From NCBI GenBank assembly GCA_016744065.1, contig JADGFA010000001.1, forward strand, positions 116,546 to 180,545: a DNA stretch of 64,000 nt, read 5' to 3'. Shown piece after piece: positions 26,113-34,071 of the stretch (within the stretch, counting starts at the first letter, position 1; every line of letters starts with the position of its first letter). A model generated the notes under the pieces. The model saw nothing but the letters and a program-made list of their open reading frames with translations, was not told where the DNA came from and searched no databases. A program made the position numbers and the translations under genes. The DNA is from Gammaproteobacteria bacterium. Its GTDB lineage: Bacteria > Pseudomonadota > Gammaproteobacteria > SZUA-229.

Positions 26113-27483
26113 ATGATGGAAGCAAGGGATGTAAAAAATAAAAAACAGGCGCGTCAGATTGTAGAGCAGCGAGGGCTGAGTCATGTCAAAGTAGGTGTAT
26201 TTGATATTGATGGGGTGATGCGTGGAAAATATATGTCCAGAGAGAAATTCTTCTCAGCACTGGATAATGGTTTTGGTTTTTGTGATGTTGTTCTGGGCTG
26301 GGATGTTAAGGACCAGCTTTATGATAATGTGAAATATACTGGATGGCATACGGGCTACCCGGATGCATCAGTCAGAATCTTACCTGATAGCTGTCGAGAG
26401 CTTCCATTAGAAGACAATATGTTATTTTTTCTGGCTGAATTTAGTAATGAAGCAGAGGATATTTGTCCAAGATCCGTTTTACGCAGGGTTATTAAAAAAG
26501 CCCATGATATGGGGCTGGAAATATTTTCAGGTTTTGAGTATGAATTTTTTGTTTTTAATGAAACAGCACAAAGTGTTCGTGAAAAAAACTATCAAAATTT
26601 ACAGCCTTTAACGCCAGGTGAATTTGGTTATTCTGTCATAAGAAATACAGTAGAGTCCGATACTTATAATGATATTTTAACTTTATCTGAAAAAATGGAT
26701 TTTAATATAGAAGGTTTGCATGAGGAGACAGGCCCGGGTGTTTTAGAGGCCGCTATTACCTATAGTGATGCTCTGGCATCTGCAGATAACGCATCTTTAT
26801 TTAAAACATTCACGAAAATTGCGTTACAGAAAAAAGCTAAAATAGCGACTTTTATGGCCAGATGGTCAGAGGATTATCCCGGACAAAGTGGTCATATTCA
26901 TGTGTCGATTAAAGACAGTAATGGAAATGCTCTATTTTATGATCATAATCAGAAACATAATATGAGTGAAGAGATGACGCATTTTATTGCTGGGCAACAA
27001 AAGCTAATGCCTGAATTTCTGGCAATGATTGCACCGACAATTAATTCATACCGCAGATTGATTCCAGGTTTCTGGGCACCGACTGAAGCCAGTGTGGGTA
27101 TAGATAACAGAACCTGTGCGATAAGAATTATTCCCGGAAATGAAAAATCACAACGCCTTGAATATCGAATTGCCGCCGCAGATGCGAATCCGTATATTAT
27201 TCTTGCAGCGGTAATTGCGTCAGGTTTATGGGGGCTGGAAAATAAACTGGCTATTGATTCAATGGTTAAAGGCAATGCATATGATCAGACATTGCCTGAT
27301 TATTTAAAATTATCATCCAATTTATGGGATGCCACACAGAAACTTAAATCATCTGATGTAGCAAGGGCGTATTTTGGTAATGAGTTTGTTGATCATTATG
27401 TAGCAAGCAGGGAGTGGGAAGACCGGGAGTTTAGAAAGCATATTTCTCAATGGGAACTGGATCGATATTTTGAGATTATATAA
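26113..27483 (+). CDS. Glutamine-synthetase-family gamma-glutamyl-amine ligase (PuuA/IpuC/GlnA4-like)
   Basis: The 456-residue protein belongs to the glutamine synthetase fold: an N-terminal beta-grasp with VFDIDGVMRGKYMSREKF and a catalytic domain with GFEYEFFVF, NIEGLHEETGPGVLEAA, the His-containing SGHIHVSIKD and RRLIPGFWAPTEASVGIDNR. It lacks the adenylylation-tyrosine region of true GlnA. Members with this architecture join glutamate's gamma-carboxyl to amines, using ATP, rather than to ammonia. The genes that follow (aldehyde dehydrogenase starting at the last base, iron alcohol dehydrogenase, amidotransferase) point to a catabolic route, not nitrogen assimilation. Substrate is not shown; an amino alcohol such as ethanolamine is my inference. 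ATG 26113 and 26116 are both possible starts. Confidence 0.88.
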   Translation: MMEARDVKNKKQARQIVEQRGLSHVKVGVFDIDGVMRGKYMSREKFFSALDNGFGFCDVVLGWDVKDQLYDNVKYTGWHTGYPDASVRILPDSCRELPLEDNMLFFLAEFSNEAEDICPRSVLRRVIKKAHDMGLEIFSGFEYEFFVFNETAQSVREKNYQNLQPLTPGEFGYSVIRNTVESDTYNDILTLSEKMDFNIEGLHEETGPGVLEAAITYSDALASADNASLFKTFTKIALQKKAKIATFMARWSEDYPGQSGHIHVSIKDSNGNALFYDHNQKHNMSEEMTHFIAGQQKLMPEFLAMIAPTINSYRRLIPGFWAPTEASVGIDNRTCAIRIIPGNEKSQRLEYRIAAADANPYIILAAVIASGLWGLENKLAIDSMVKGNAYDQTLPDYLKLSSNLWDATQKLKSSDVARAYFGNEFVDHYVASREWEDREFRKHISQWELDRYFEII

Positions 27484-28865
27484 TGACAATTAAAATAATT
27501 TCACCTGTTGATGGTTCAATTGTTGCTGAAAGGCAAACGGCCTCATCAGCACAAATAAAATCGGTGTTACAAAATGCATTGGCAGCAAAAAATAGCTGGA
27601 AATCAATAGCGGTATCAGAACGCGCAAAACTCTGTCATAAAGCAATAGATAACCTGCTGAAAGATAGCGAAGACATAGCAAGAGAAATTACCTGGCAAAT
27701 GGGTCGGCCTGTTCAGTATGCTTCAGGTGAATTGCATGGCTTAGAAGAACGTGCCCGTTATATGATCGATATAGCGATTCAGGAGCTCGATGATATAAAA
27801 ATAGAAGATAGTGAGGCTTTCAATTGTTATATTAAAAGAGAGGCATTAGGCGTAGTACTAACCATAGCACCGTGGAATTATCCGTATTTAACGGCAATCA
27901 ACTCTATAGTGCCGGCATTAATGGCCGGCAACTGTGTAATATTAAAGCACTCTTCTCAGACGTTACTATGTTCAGAAAGATTTTATCAGGCATTTGAACA
28001 GGCTGGATTTAATCAGGGTGTTTTTCAGTATTTACATCTGGATCACCAGAAAACGACAGCGTTAGTTAAAAATGAAATTATAAATTTTGTATCATTTACC
28101 GGCTCAGTATCGGGTGGTGAAATGATTGAAAAATCAATAGCTGGTTCATTTAAAGGTGCCGGGCTTGAGCTGGGAGGTAAAGATCCTGCCTATGTAAGGC
28201 GTGACGTTGATATAGATTCAGCCGTTAAAAATCTTGTGGATGGTGCATTTTTTAATTCAGGTCAGTCATGCTGTGGTATTGAGCGTATCTATTTACATAA
28301 AGATATTTATGATGAATTTATTAAAAAATATATAAATACGGTTAATCAGTATGTATTAGGTGATCCGCTTGATCCGACAATTACATTAGGACCAGTGGTG
28401 AATAGTAAGTCCGCAGATTATGTACGAGAACAGATAAAGCAAGCCTGCAATGCGGGAGCCGTAGCCTGTATTGATGAAAAAAAATTTCCACTCAGTAAAA
28501 AAGGGTCGGCTTATTTAGCTCCACAGGTATTAACGAATGTTGATCATAGTATGTCAGTTATGCAAGATGAAAGTTTTGGCCCGGTCGTTGGCATTATGAA
28601 AGTTAATAATGATGATGAAGCCATTAAGCTAATGAATGACAGTGCTTTTGGACTAACTGCCTCTGTCTGGACAAAGGATAAAGAAGCAGCAATAAATATT
28701 GGCGATCAGTTACAGACAGGTACGGTTTTTATGAATCGCTGTGATTATCTTGATCCATCGCTTTCCTGGGTCGGCATTAAAAAATCAGGCAGAGGTTGTT
28801 CATTGTCAGCGTTAGGGTATCAACAACTAACAAGACCAAAATCTTTTCATCTTAAGACGAGTTAA
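27483..28865 (+). CDS. NAD(P)-dependent aldehyde dehydrogenase
   Basis: This is a standard ALDH-superfamily enzyme of 460 residues that oxidises an aldehyde to a carboxylate. Motifs are APWNYPYLTAINSIVPALMAGNCVILKHS (cofactor site, here divided into shorter conserved blocks), FTGSVSGGEMI, the general-base Glu in LELGGKDPAYV, the catalytic Cys in FFNSGQSCCGIER and DESFGPVVGIM. The start codon shares a base with the upstream stop (TAATG), so translation is probably coupled to the gamma-glutamyl ligase. In that context the likely substrate is a gamma-glutamyl-amino aldehyde. The sequence alone does not fix specificity. Confidence 0.93.
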   Translation: MTIKIISPVDGSIVAERQTASSAQIKSVLQNALAAKNSWKSIAVSERAKLCHKAIDNLLKDSEDIAREITWQMGRPVQYASGELHGLEERARYMIDIAIQELDDIKIEDSEAFNCYIKREALGVVLTIAPWNYPYLTAINSIVPALMAGNCVILKHSSQTLLCSERFYQAFEQAGFNQGVFQYLHLDHQKTTALVKNEIINFVSFTGSVSGGEMIEKSIAGSFKGAGLELGGKDPAYVRRDVDIDSAVKNLVDGAFFNSGQSCCGIERIYLHKDIYDEFIKKYINTVNQYVLGDPLDPTITLGPVVNSKSADYVREQIKQACNAGAVACIDEKKFPLSKKGSAYLAPQVLTNVDHSMSVMQDESFGPVVGIMKVNNDDEAIKLMNDSAFGLTASVWTKDKEAAINIGDQLQTGTVFMNRCDYLDPSLSWVGIKKSGRGCSLSALGYQQLTRPKSFHLKTS

Positions 28866-28868
28866 GTA

Positions 28869-30059
28869 ATGGAAAATAATATCGACATGGCGAGTGAAAC
28901 AGATTTAAAAGGAAGCTGGAATTATCCGACTTCAATTAATTTTGCTACAGGAAGTATAGCGTCAGTATATGAATCATGCCGACAGTTAAAAATATTTAAA
29001 CCTTTACTGGTGACGGATTCGGGCCTGATAAAGTTGAATATTGTTATTGATTTAATTAAATCAATTAAAGTTAAAGGCTTAGATGTTCAAGTGTATAGCA
29101 ATGTTAAACCTAACCCCACAGGTGAAAATGTTATACAGGGTGTTAAGGAATATCATGTGCATCACTGTGATGGTGTCATTGCTATAGGTGGAGGTAGTGC
29201 ACTGGATGCGGGTAAAACAATTGCGTTAATGGCCAGACAAAAATATTCGTTATGGGATTTTGAAGATGTGGGTGATAACTGGTTACGGGTTAATCCGGAA
29301 GGCATAGCACCCTGTATCGCTATACCAACAACTGCGGGTACCGGCTCTGAGGTGGGGCGTGCATCGGTTATTGTGGATGAGGTAACCCAGACAAAAAAAA
29401 TTATTTTTCACCCGAATATGCTGCCTGACAGGGTAATTGCAGATGCACAGCTTACACAGGGGTTACCGGCGAATATCACTGCTGCAACGGGCATGGACGC
29501 ATTTGTACATAATCTGGAAGCCTATTGCGTGAATAGTTACCACCCGATGGCGGATGGTATTGCACTGGAAGGTATGCGATTAATTAAAGAATGGTTGCCT
29601 GAAGCGTATTTACATGGTGATAATCTCATCGCACGTAGTCATATGCTGGCTGCATCTACAATGGGAGCAACGGCTTTTCAGAAAGGTCTGGGAGGGGTGC
29701 ATGCATTAGCCCATCCTTTAGGCGCAATATACGATAAGCATCATGGTTTATTAAATGCCATTTTATTGCCCTATGTATTAGTTAGAAATAAATCGTTAAT
29801 AAGTGATAAGTTGAGTCATATAGCCCGTTGTCTAAATCTGAAAAATAATAATTTTGATAGTTTCTTAAACTGGTTGCTTGAGTTTAGGAGTTCGTTAGGC
29901 ATTCCTGATGATCTTAATTCTATTGGTATAAATACGGATAAGAGAAAATTAATAGGTCAGCTTGCCAGTATTGACCCAACGGCATCTGGTAACCCGATTA
30001 GCTTTACTGCGGAGCAATATCGTGAGATATTTATTAATGCCGTTAATGGGAAGTTATAA
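28869..30059 (+). CDS. Iron-containing alcohol dehydrogenase
   Basis: The 396-residue protein is a group III, metal-dependent alcohol dehydrogenase. It shows the nucleotide-binding GVIAIGGGSALDAGKTIAL, the family signature PTTAGTGSEVGRASVI, and the metal-ligand positions in DAFVHNLEAY, GGVHALAHPLGA and YDKHHGLLNA. It starts 3 bases after the aldehyde dehydrogenase stop. Placed with a gamma-glutamyl ligase and an aldehyde dehydrogenase, it would oxidise the hydroxyl of a glutamylated amino alcohol to the aldehyde that the ALDH then consumes. A role in the reverse direction or on free alcohols is possible. Confidence 0.93.
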   Translation: MENNIDMASETDLKGSWNYPTSINFATGSIASVYESCRQLKIFKPLLVTDSGLIKLNIVIDLIKSIKVKGLDVQVYSNVKPNPTGENVIQGVKEYHVHHCDGVIAIGGGSALDAGKTIALMARQKYSLWDFEDVGDNWLRVNPEGIAPCIAIPTTAGTGSEVGRASVIVDEVTQTKKIIFHPNMLPDRVIADAQLTQGLPANITAATGMDAFVHNLEAYCVNSYHPMADGIALEGMRLIKEWLPEAYLHGDNLIARSHMLAASTMGATAFQKGLGGVHALAHPLGAIYDKHHGLLNAILLPYVLVRNKSLISDKLSHIARCLNLKNNNFDSFLNWLLEFRSSLGIPDDLNSIGINTDKRKLIGQLASIDPTASGNPISFTAEQYREIFINAVNGKL

Positions 30060-30073
30060 GTTCAGGTTAAAAA

Positions 30074-30808
30074 ATGAAAATAGGAATATTAGAGACCGAT
30101 ATAGTTGATGAAAATGTAATTGGTAAGTATGGCAGTTATCCTGATATGTTCAGTAATTTATTGTTAGCAATTGATAACAGCTTATGTTTCCAGACGTATC
30201 AGGTTATAAATTTTGAATATCCATCAGCTATAGATGAGTGTGATGCTTATTTGATTACCGGTAGTAAATTTAGTGCTTATGATAATGAGCCGTGGATCAA
30301 CAGACTTAAAAAGTTCATTGTTGAACTGGTCGCTCATAGAAAGAAACTAATTGGTATCTGTTTTGGGCATCAGGTTATTGCCCAGGCATTAAACGGCCTG
30401 GTAGAAAAAAGTGAAAAAGGCTGGGGTGTTGGTATTTATTCAAGTGATGTAAATGGCCATAAAAAATGGATGTTACCTGATATAAATAATTTCTCACTAC
30501 TGGTTAGTCACCAGGACCAGGTGGTGACATTACCCGATTCAGCTGAATTGATCGCGATTAATGATTTTTGTCCAAATGCCAGTTTCATGATTGCAGATCA
30601 TGTATTAACTTTTCAGGGACATCCTGAATTTTCCTCTGACTATCTGAAGTATATAATGAATAAAAGAAGAAAGCGTATTGGTGAGCATGCGTATCAAGAG
30701 GGCATGAGGTCTTTGAGTGAATCTGTAGATAATAAAGAAGTGGCTCAATGGATTGTGAATTTTGTCAGAAACTCTTCTGATTTCCAGACACTGTCAGAGT
30801 GTTTATGA
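30074..30808 (+). CDS. Class I glutamine amidotransferase-like hydrolase (PuuD/GuaA-N-like)
   Basis: This 244-residue protein is a free-standing class I amidotransferase domain. The nucleophile is Cys96 in GICFGHQVIAQAL and the His-Glu pair lies in FQGHPEFSSDYL. No synthetase domain is fused, so it probably hydrolyses a small gamma-glutamyl compound rather than feeding ammonia to a partner domain. As the last gene of the four-gene cluster it would release glutamate and the final amino acid from the gamma-glutamyl intermediate, in the way PuuD does in putrescine degradation. Its 3' end overlaps the converging methyltransferase gene by 6 bases. Confidence 0.88.
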   Translation: MKIGILETDIVDENVIGKYGSYPDMFSNLLLAIDNSLCFQTYQVINFEYPSAIDECDAYLITGSKFSAYDNEPWINRLKKFIVELVAHRKKLIGICFGHQVIAQALNGLVEKSEKGWGVGIYSSDVNGHKKWMLPDINNFSLLVSHQDQVVTLPDSAELIAINDFCPNASFMIADHVLTFQGHPEFSSDYLKYIMNKRRKRIGEHAYQEGMRSLSESVDNKEVAQWIVNFVRNSSDFQTLSECL

Positions 30809-31327
30809 AAACAAACTATGCTCTAAATCCAGTAACTTTTTCTTTGCAGGTAAACCACCAGCATAACCAGTAAGGCTACCATTTTTACCTATGATTCGAT
30901 GGCAGGGGACTATAATTGAAATTGCATTTGCACCATTAGCGTTAGCTACCGCTCTAACTGCTTTTATATTTGAAATGCTGGCTGCAAGTTCCAGATAACT
31001 AGAAGTTGTTCCATAAGGAATTGTCATTAAACCGTTCCAGACGCTTTTCTGAAAATCTGTGCCAACAAAATTTATAGGTAAATCAAATTTTTTTCGTTTA
31101 TATTCAAAATACTCATTGAGTTGCTGACGAGTTGTATCCAGTACTTCGCTACTTTTTTCTTTATAAGCCGCCTTGAGTTTTGTCTGTAGACGCCTGTCAA
31201 TGTTATCCCTCATTTTACGATAACGCCAGTCAGCCATGACCAGCTTATTGTCATAAGAGCCCAGAATCATTTCACCATAGGCTGTTTTAAAATACTGAAT
31301 GTTAATTTCGTTCATAATATTATTCAT
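30803..31327 (-). CDS. ogt: Methylated-DNA--protein-cysteine methyltransferase (Ogt type)
   Basis: This suicide enzyme transfers alkyl groups from O6-alkylguanine in DNA to its own cysteine. The 174 residues include an N-terminal ribonuclease-like domain, the helix-turn-helix recognition part (YGTTSSYLELAA and RAVANANGANAISI) and the active-site IIVPCHRIIGKNGSLTGYAGG. No Ada regulatory domain is present, so constitutive Ogt-like repair is likely. Two Met codons lie near the start (31327 and 31315). It converges on the amidotransferase and precedes the outer-membrane protein gene on the same strand only in the sense that its stop is farther downstream; there is no evidence that they share a promoter. 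Confidence 0.92.
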   Translation of the reverse strand: MNNIMNEINIQYFKTAYGEMILGSYDNKLVMADWRYRKMRDNIDRRLQTKLKAAYKEKSSEVLDTTRQQLNEYFEYKRKKFDLPINFVGTDFQKSVWNGLMTIPYGTTSSYLELAASISNIKAVRAVANANGANAISIIVPCHRIIGKNGSLTGYAGGLPAKKKLLDLEHSLFS

Positions 31328-31351
31328 TTGTTAGAAGAGGTACTCTGGAAA

Positions 31352-32605
31352 TTAAAAATAATAAGCGATATCAATTTGAATAAAATCATCATCCTCTATG
31401 CCTTTTAAGCGACTAAGTCTATCTATTTTGTTGAACCCGCGAACCTCTAATGTACCGGTCCAGTTCTCAGCAAATCGTTTACTGGCTTCCAGGCTGATTA
31501 AGCGTTCCTGATTATCCAGATCGTATATAACACCCAATAGGGCTTCGCTTGAATCTGCATCATTCATGGCCAGTCGTAGTCCCAGCATAATATCATTTTG
31601 AAAAATAGCGGTTGCTTCAATACCCCTGTCATCATATAAATATTCCATTACCAGTCCCAGGTCTGCATCTGATTCATAAACACCAACAAAGGTATATTCA
31701 AACCCACCGGTCAAAGCAAAGAAGCTTTCATCAATCAGCTGTGCAGTATTGATGTCTATATTCTGCCAGTCACGCACTATGGCTTCTAATTTCCATAGCC
31801 ATTCTTCCGTGGTGAGCTGGGCATCAAGGCTGGCCTGTTGCATCTGGGGATAATAAGGTGTTAATACGGTTTGGCCATTACGGTTTCCAGGAGTAAATAA
31901 AGCTTCACGGCTGGTGCCGTTAAAGTAGCCCAGGCCAAGCTCAAGATCACCAAAATATTGAAACCAGCGTAATGCATAATCAATATGCTGTTCTTCATCG
32001 GATGATTCGTAATTTGCCTGGTTGCTATCCACAACAGGGAATGCACGGGGCCTGCCTTCAATATCCTGAAATGTGCGTTCTCTGAAATAGGCAAGAATAA
32101 ACAGATCAACCACCCCCCAGTCTTTTTCAAAACTGGCTTTAATCATGGGCTGACCTAATTTGTCTTCACCATCTGTATTTTCCACATTATCGGTTTGATT
32201 AATAACATCAACCAGATGCTGTGATTCCGTTACACCCCAGTAGACTTTGCTGATGCCTAAACGTAGCTCCCAACCGTCATATACCTGTTCATAAAACAGT
32301 TCTCGAATATCTCCGTGACTGCGTTCTTTATCATATTGATCAAACCGTACAAATGGAGTGAAGGTAACGCTTTTATCATCACTGTCAAAGTTATTGTAAT
32401 ATTCAATTTCTGAAGATATTGAGAGATAGTTATTATGCTGTTCGGGATTTTGTGCAAGGGGATCATGCAAAAAATATCGATTTTGAAAACTGATATCGCC
32501 AGACCATTCTGCCAGACTTTGAAATGATACTAGCATTAACGTCAGAGCAGTGAGGGCATAAAGACTAATGCCGGATGGAGCAGGTGAGTTCAGGTTTATA
32601 TTCAT
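31352..32605 (-). CDS. Putative outer-membrane beta-barrel protein
   Basis: I do not recognise a named family. The 417 residues start with a plausible signal peptide (hydrophobic ALTALTLMLVSFQSLA, cleavage after SLA at about 32). The mature part is rich in alternating aromatic/polar strands and Asp/Glu, and ends in IQIDIAYYF with a C-terminal Phe, which is the usual Bam-recognition signature of outer-membrane barrels. Its start overlaps the thioesterase gene by 4 bases, and it is the last gene of a minus-strand set with a LolA-like protein and an RND transporter. It could be the outer-membrane endpoint of that transport system; that is inferred from gene order. Confidence 0.72.
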   Translation of the reverse strand: MNINLNSPAPSGISLYALTALTLMLVSFQSLAEWSGDISFQNRYFLHDPLAQNPEQHNNYLSISSEIEYYNNFDSDDKSVTFTPFVRFDQYDKERSHGDIRELFYEQVYDGWELRLGISKVYWGVTESQHLVDVINQTDNVENTDGEDKLGQPMIKASFEKDWGVVDLFILAYFRERTFQDIEGRPRAFPVVDSNQANYESSDEEQHIDYALRWFQYFGDLELGLGYFNGTSREALFTPGNRNGQTVLTPYYPQMQQASLDAQLTTEEWLWKLEAIVRDWQNIDINTAQLIDESFFALTGGFEYTFVGVYESDADLGLVMEYLYDDRGIEATAIFQNDIMLGLRLAMNDADSSEALLGVIYDLDNQERLISLEASKRFAENWTGTLEVRGFNKIDRLSRLKGIEDDDFIQIDIAYYF

Positions 32606-33114
32606 TCTAGCGGCTCAAATTTTTCCAGGTGTTTTATTTCTTTCGTGGTTTCAGGTGACAGGTGTTTATAATTCATTAACTTCATAAGCTCAGGTGTGGG
32701 TACATTTTCACCCTTTCGGCGGATTAATGTCTGTACTAATGCGCTGGAAACTAGTTTTTTTCTGCTATACATTTTATGTTCTACCCATGTCCATTTATTA
32801 TCCCAGTAAATAATCTGACTATGTAGTTCATAGGCCTGAAACAGTTTTAAAGGGCGTCGAAAGCGGGTATGTATTGAGCCGACAACACCAAACCATTTTT
32901 TTTTATAAATCATCTGTAATAAACCGGTTCTTAACATAATATCAGCACGGCCTAAGTCCATTATGCTATTAAATCGTCCATTGTTCATATGCATATTTAT
33001 ATCAAGGTCATTGGGTAATACATAAAATTTTAAAATAGACTTATCCATTAAATCCAGTGGCGGTTTCCAGCGAAACTTAATAAACAGGATTAACATTCTC
33101 AGGTATAGATTCAT
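32602..33114 (-). CDS. Hotdog-fold thioesterase-like protein (THEM6/4HBT-related)
   Basis: The 170-residue protein has the hotdog-fold thioesterase core. The segment LPNDLDINMHMNNGRFNSIMD matches the family's conserved D-x-x-x-H-x-N-N catalytic-loop pattern, followed by the long helix DLGRADIMLRTGL and strands around VVGSIHTRFRRPLK. The first residues (about 1-18) are hydrophobic and basic and may give membrane association. It probably hydrolyses or binds acyl thioesters. It is embedded in the RND/LolA-like/outer-membrane set, which supports a link to lipid or fatty-acyl chemistry. The substrate cannot be read from sequence. Confidence 0.8.
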   Translation of the reverse strand: MNLYLRMLILFIKFRWKPPLDLMDKSILKFYVLPNDLDINMHMNNGRFNSIMDLGRADIMLRTGLLQMIYKKKWFGVVGSIHTRFRRPLKLFQAYELHSQIIYWDNKWTWVEHKMYSRKKLVSSALVQTLIRRKGENVPTPELMKLMNYKHLSPETTKEIKHLEKFEPLE

Positions 33115-33177
33115 AATATTAACTGATTAAATTAGTGTTACTTAATATAGCAGCAGAAAAAGGTGTTTGTAATAAAC

Positions 33178-33243
33178 TGTCATGCTCAACGTAGTGAATG
33201 GCCCGAGCATGGTATCGGATGCTTCACTACGTTCAGAATGATA
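33178..33243. repeat. Imperfect inverted repeat, copy B
   Basis: The left arm begins GTCATGCTCAACGTAGTGAA near 33179 and the right arm is its near complement, ending GTTCAGAATGAT near 33242. It is related to copy A at 25976-26066. It sits inside the minus-strand operon between the LolA-like and thioesterase genes, so it could form an mRNA hairpin there that adjusts downstream expression. Confidence 0.68.
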
Positions 33244-33267
33244 TAGAATACAGGTATTTAATGCTAT

Positions 33268-34062
33268 TTACTTAGCTCGCTTCAAACTGTTGCGATTAAA
33301 GTCTTTATCCGTTAGCCCTGTTTTGAATTTGTAATCTTTCCAGCTAAGGGTTGTTGATTTTCCGGTCTGGTGATTAACCATATGCATTGCATCCGCACGC
33401 CAGAATTTATTCAAATATTGTTGATAATCCGTATAGGTTAATGTTTTTAGCAGTGTGTTTTTACGGTCATAAAAAACAATTTTCTCTGGACGGTATTCCT
33501 GCTGGTTAATCCAGGCAATCTGTCGTGTATAGCCCGAGTGTTTATAGGCAGGGTAACGCTCTACGACAAAACAGTTTATGCCGTCTAATACATCATCTTT
33601 AATATATTTATAAGTATATTTATCGACTTCCTGAGATGAAATGTCTTCATAGGCAAATTCACTTCCCATAAAAGGGCCTGATTTGTTTTTAGAGCTGATG
33701 CGTTTAACTCGTTTTAGAGCCGGCAAATATAGCCATTGCTCATCCGGTTTGAGTGCATGTGAATAGGTAAGGGAAGCTGTGCCTTTTATGTCTTTTGGTG
33801 TGTTAAATATAGACAGGCCCTTGTCACCATCGCCGATAACCTCCAGTGTTTTTACTTTAACTTCCCGGGTATTGGTCTGATTCTGTTTGTTTTTTAAAAT
33901 CATTTTCATTTTAGCTGTTGAATCAACAAATCCGGTGTCGCGTTTGTCTGCTTCTTTCGCTATTTCAAGCCCCTTGCTTATATCGTCTGCATAGCCTGTA
34001 GTGATGCTACTTAGAAGCAGGAATGAGCTGGCTATTATTTTTACAAATTTATTTTTTTTCAT
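33268..34062 (-). CDS. Outer-membrane lipoprotein-sorting (LolA-like) periplasmic protein
   Basis: The 264 residues begin with a clear signal peptide (KIIASSFLLLSSITTGYA, cleavage at about 25). The mature protein matches the family annotated as outer membrane lipoprotein-sorting protein, with SLTYSHALKPDEQWLYLPALKR across its middle (given here only as landmark residues), the conserved GPFMGSEFAYEDIS and repeated beta strands. The fold is an open LolA/LolB-like half barrel that can hold a lipid tail. It starts 9 bases downstream of the RND transporter gene. Such proteins are regularly encoded beside MMPL-type RND transporters, and a periplasmic lipid chaperone role is inferred. Confidence 0.85.
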   Translation of the reverse strand: MKKNKFVKIIASSFLLLSSITTGYADDISKGLEIAKEADKRDTGFVDSTAKMKMILKNKQNQTNTREVKVKTLEVIGDGDKGLSIFNTPKDIKGTASLTYSHALKPDEQWLYLPALKRVKRISSKNKSGPFMGSEFAYEDISSQEVDKYTYKYIKDDVLDGINCFVVERYPAYKHSGYTRQIAWINQQEYRPEKIVFYDRKNTLLKTLTYTDYQQYLNKFWRADAMHMVNHQTGKSTTLSWKDYKFKTGLTDKDFNRNSLKRAK

Positions 34063-34071
34063 GTTTATTCC

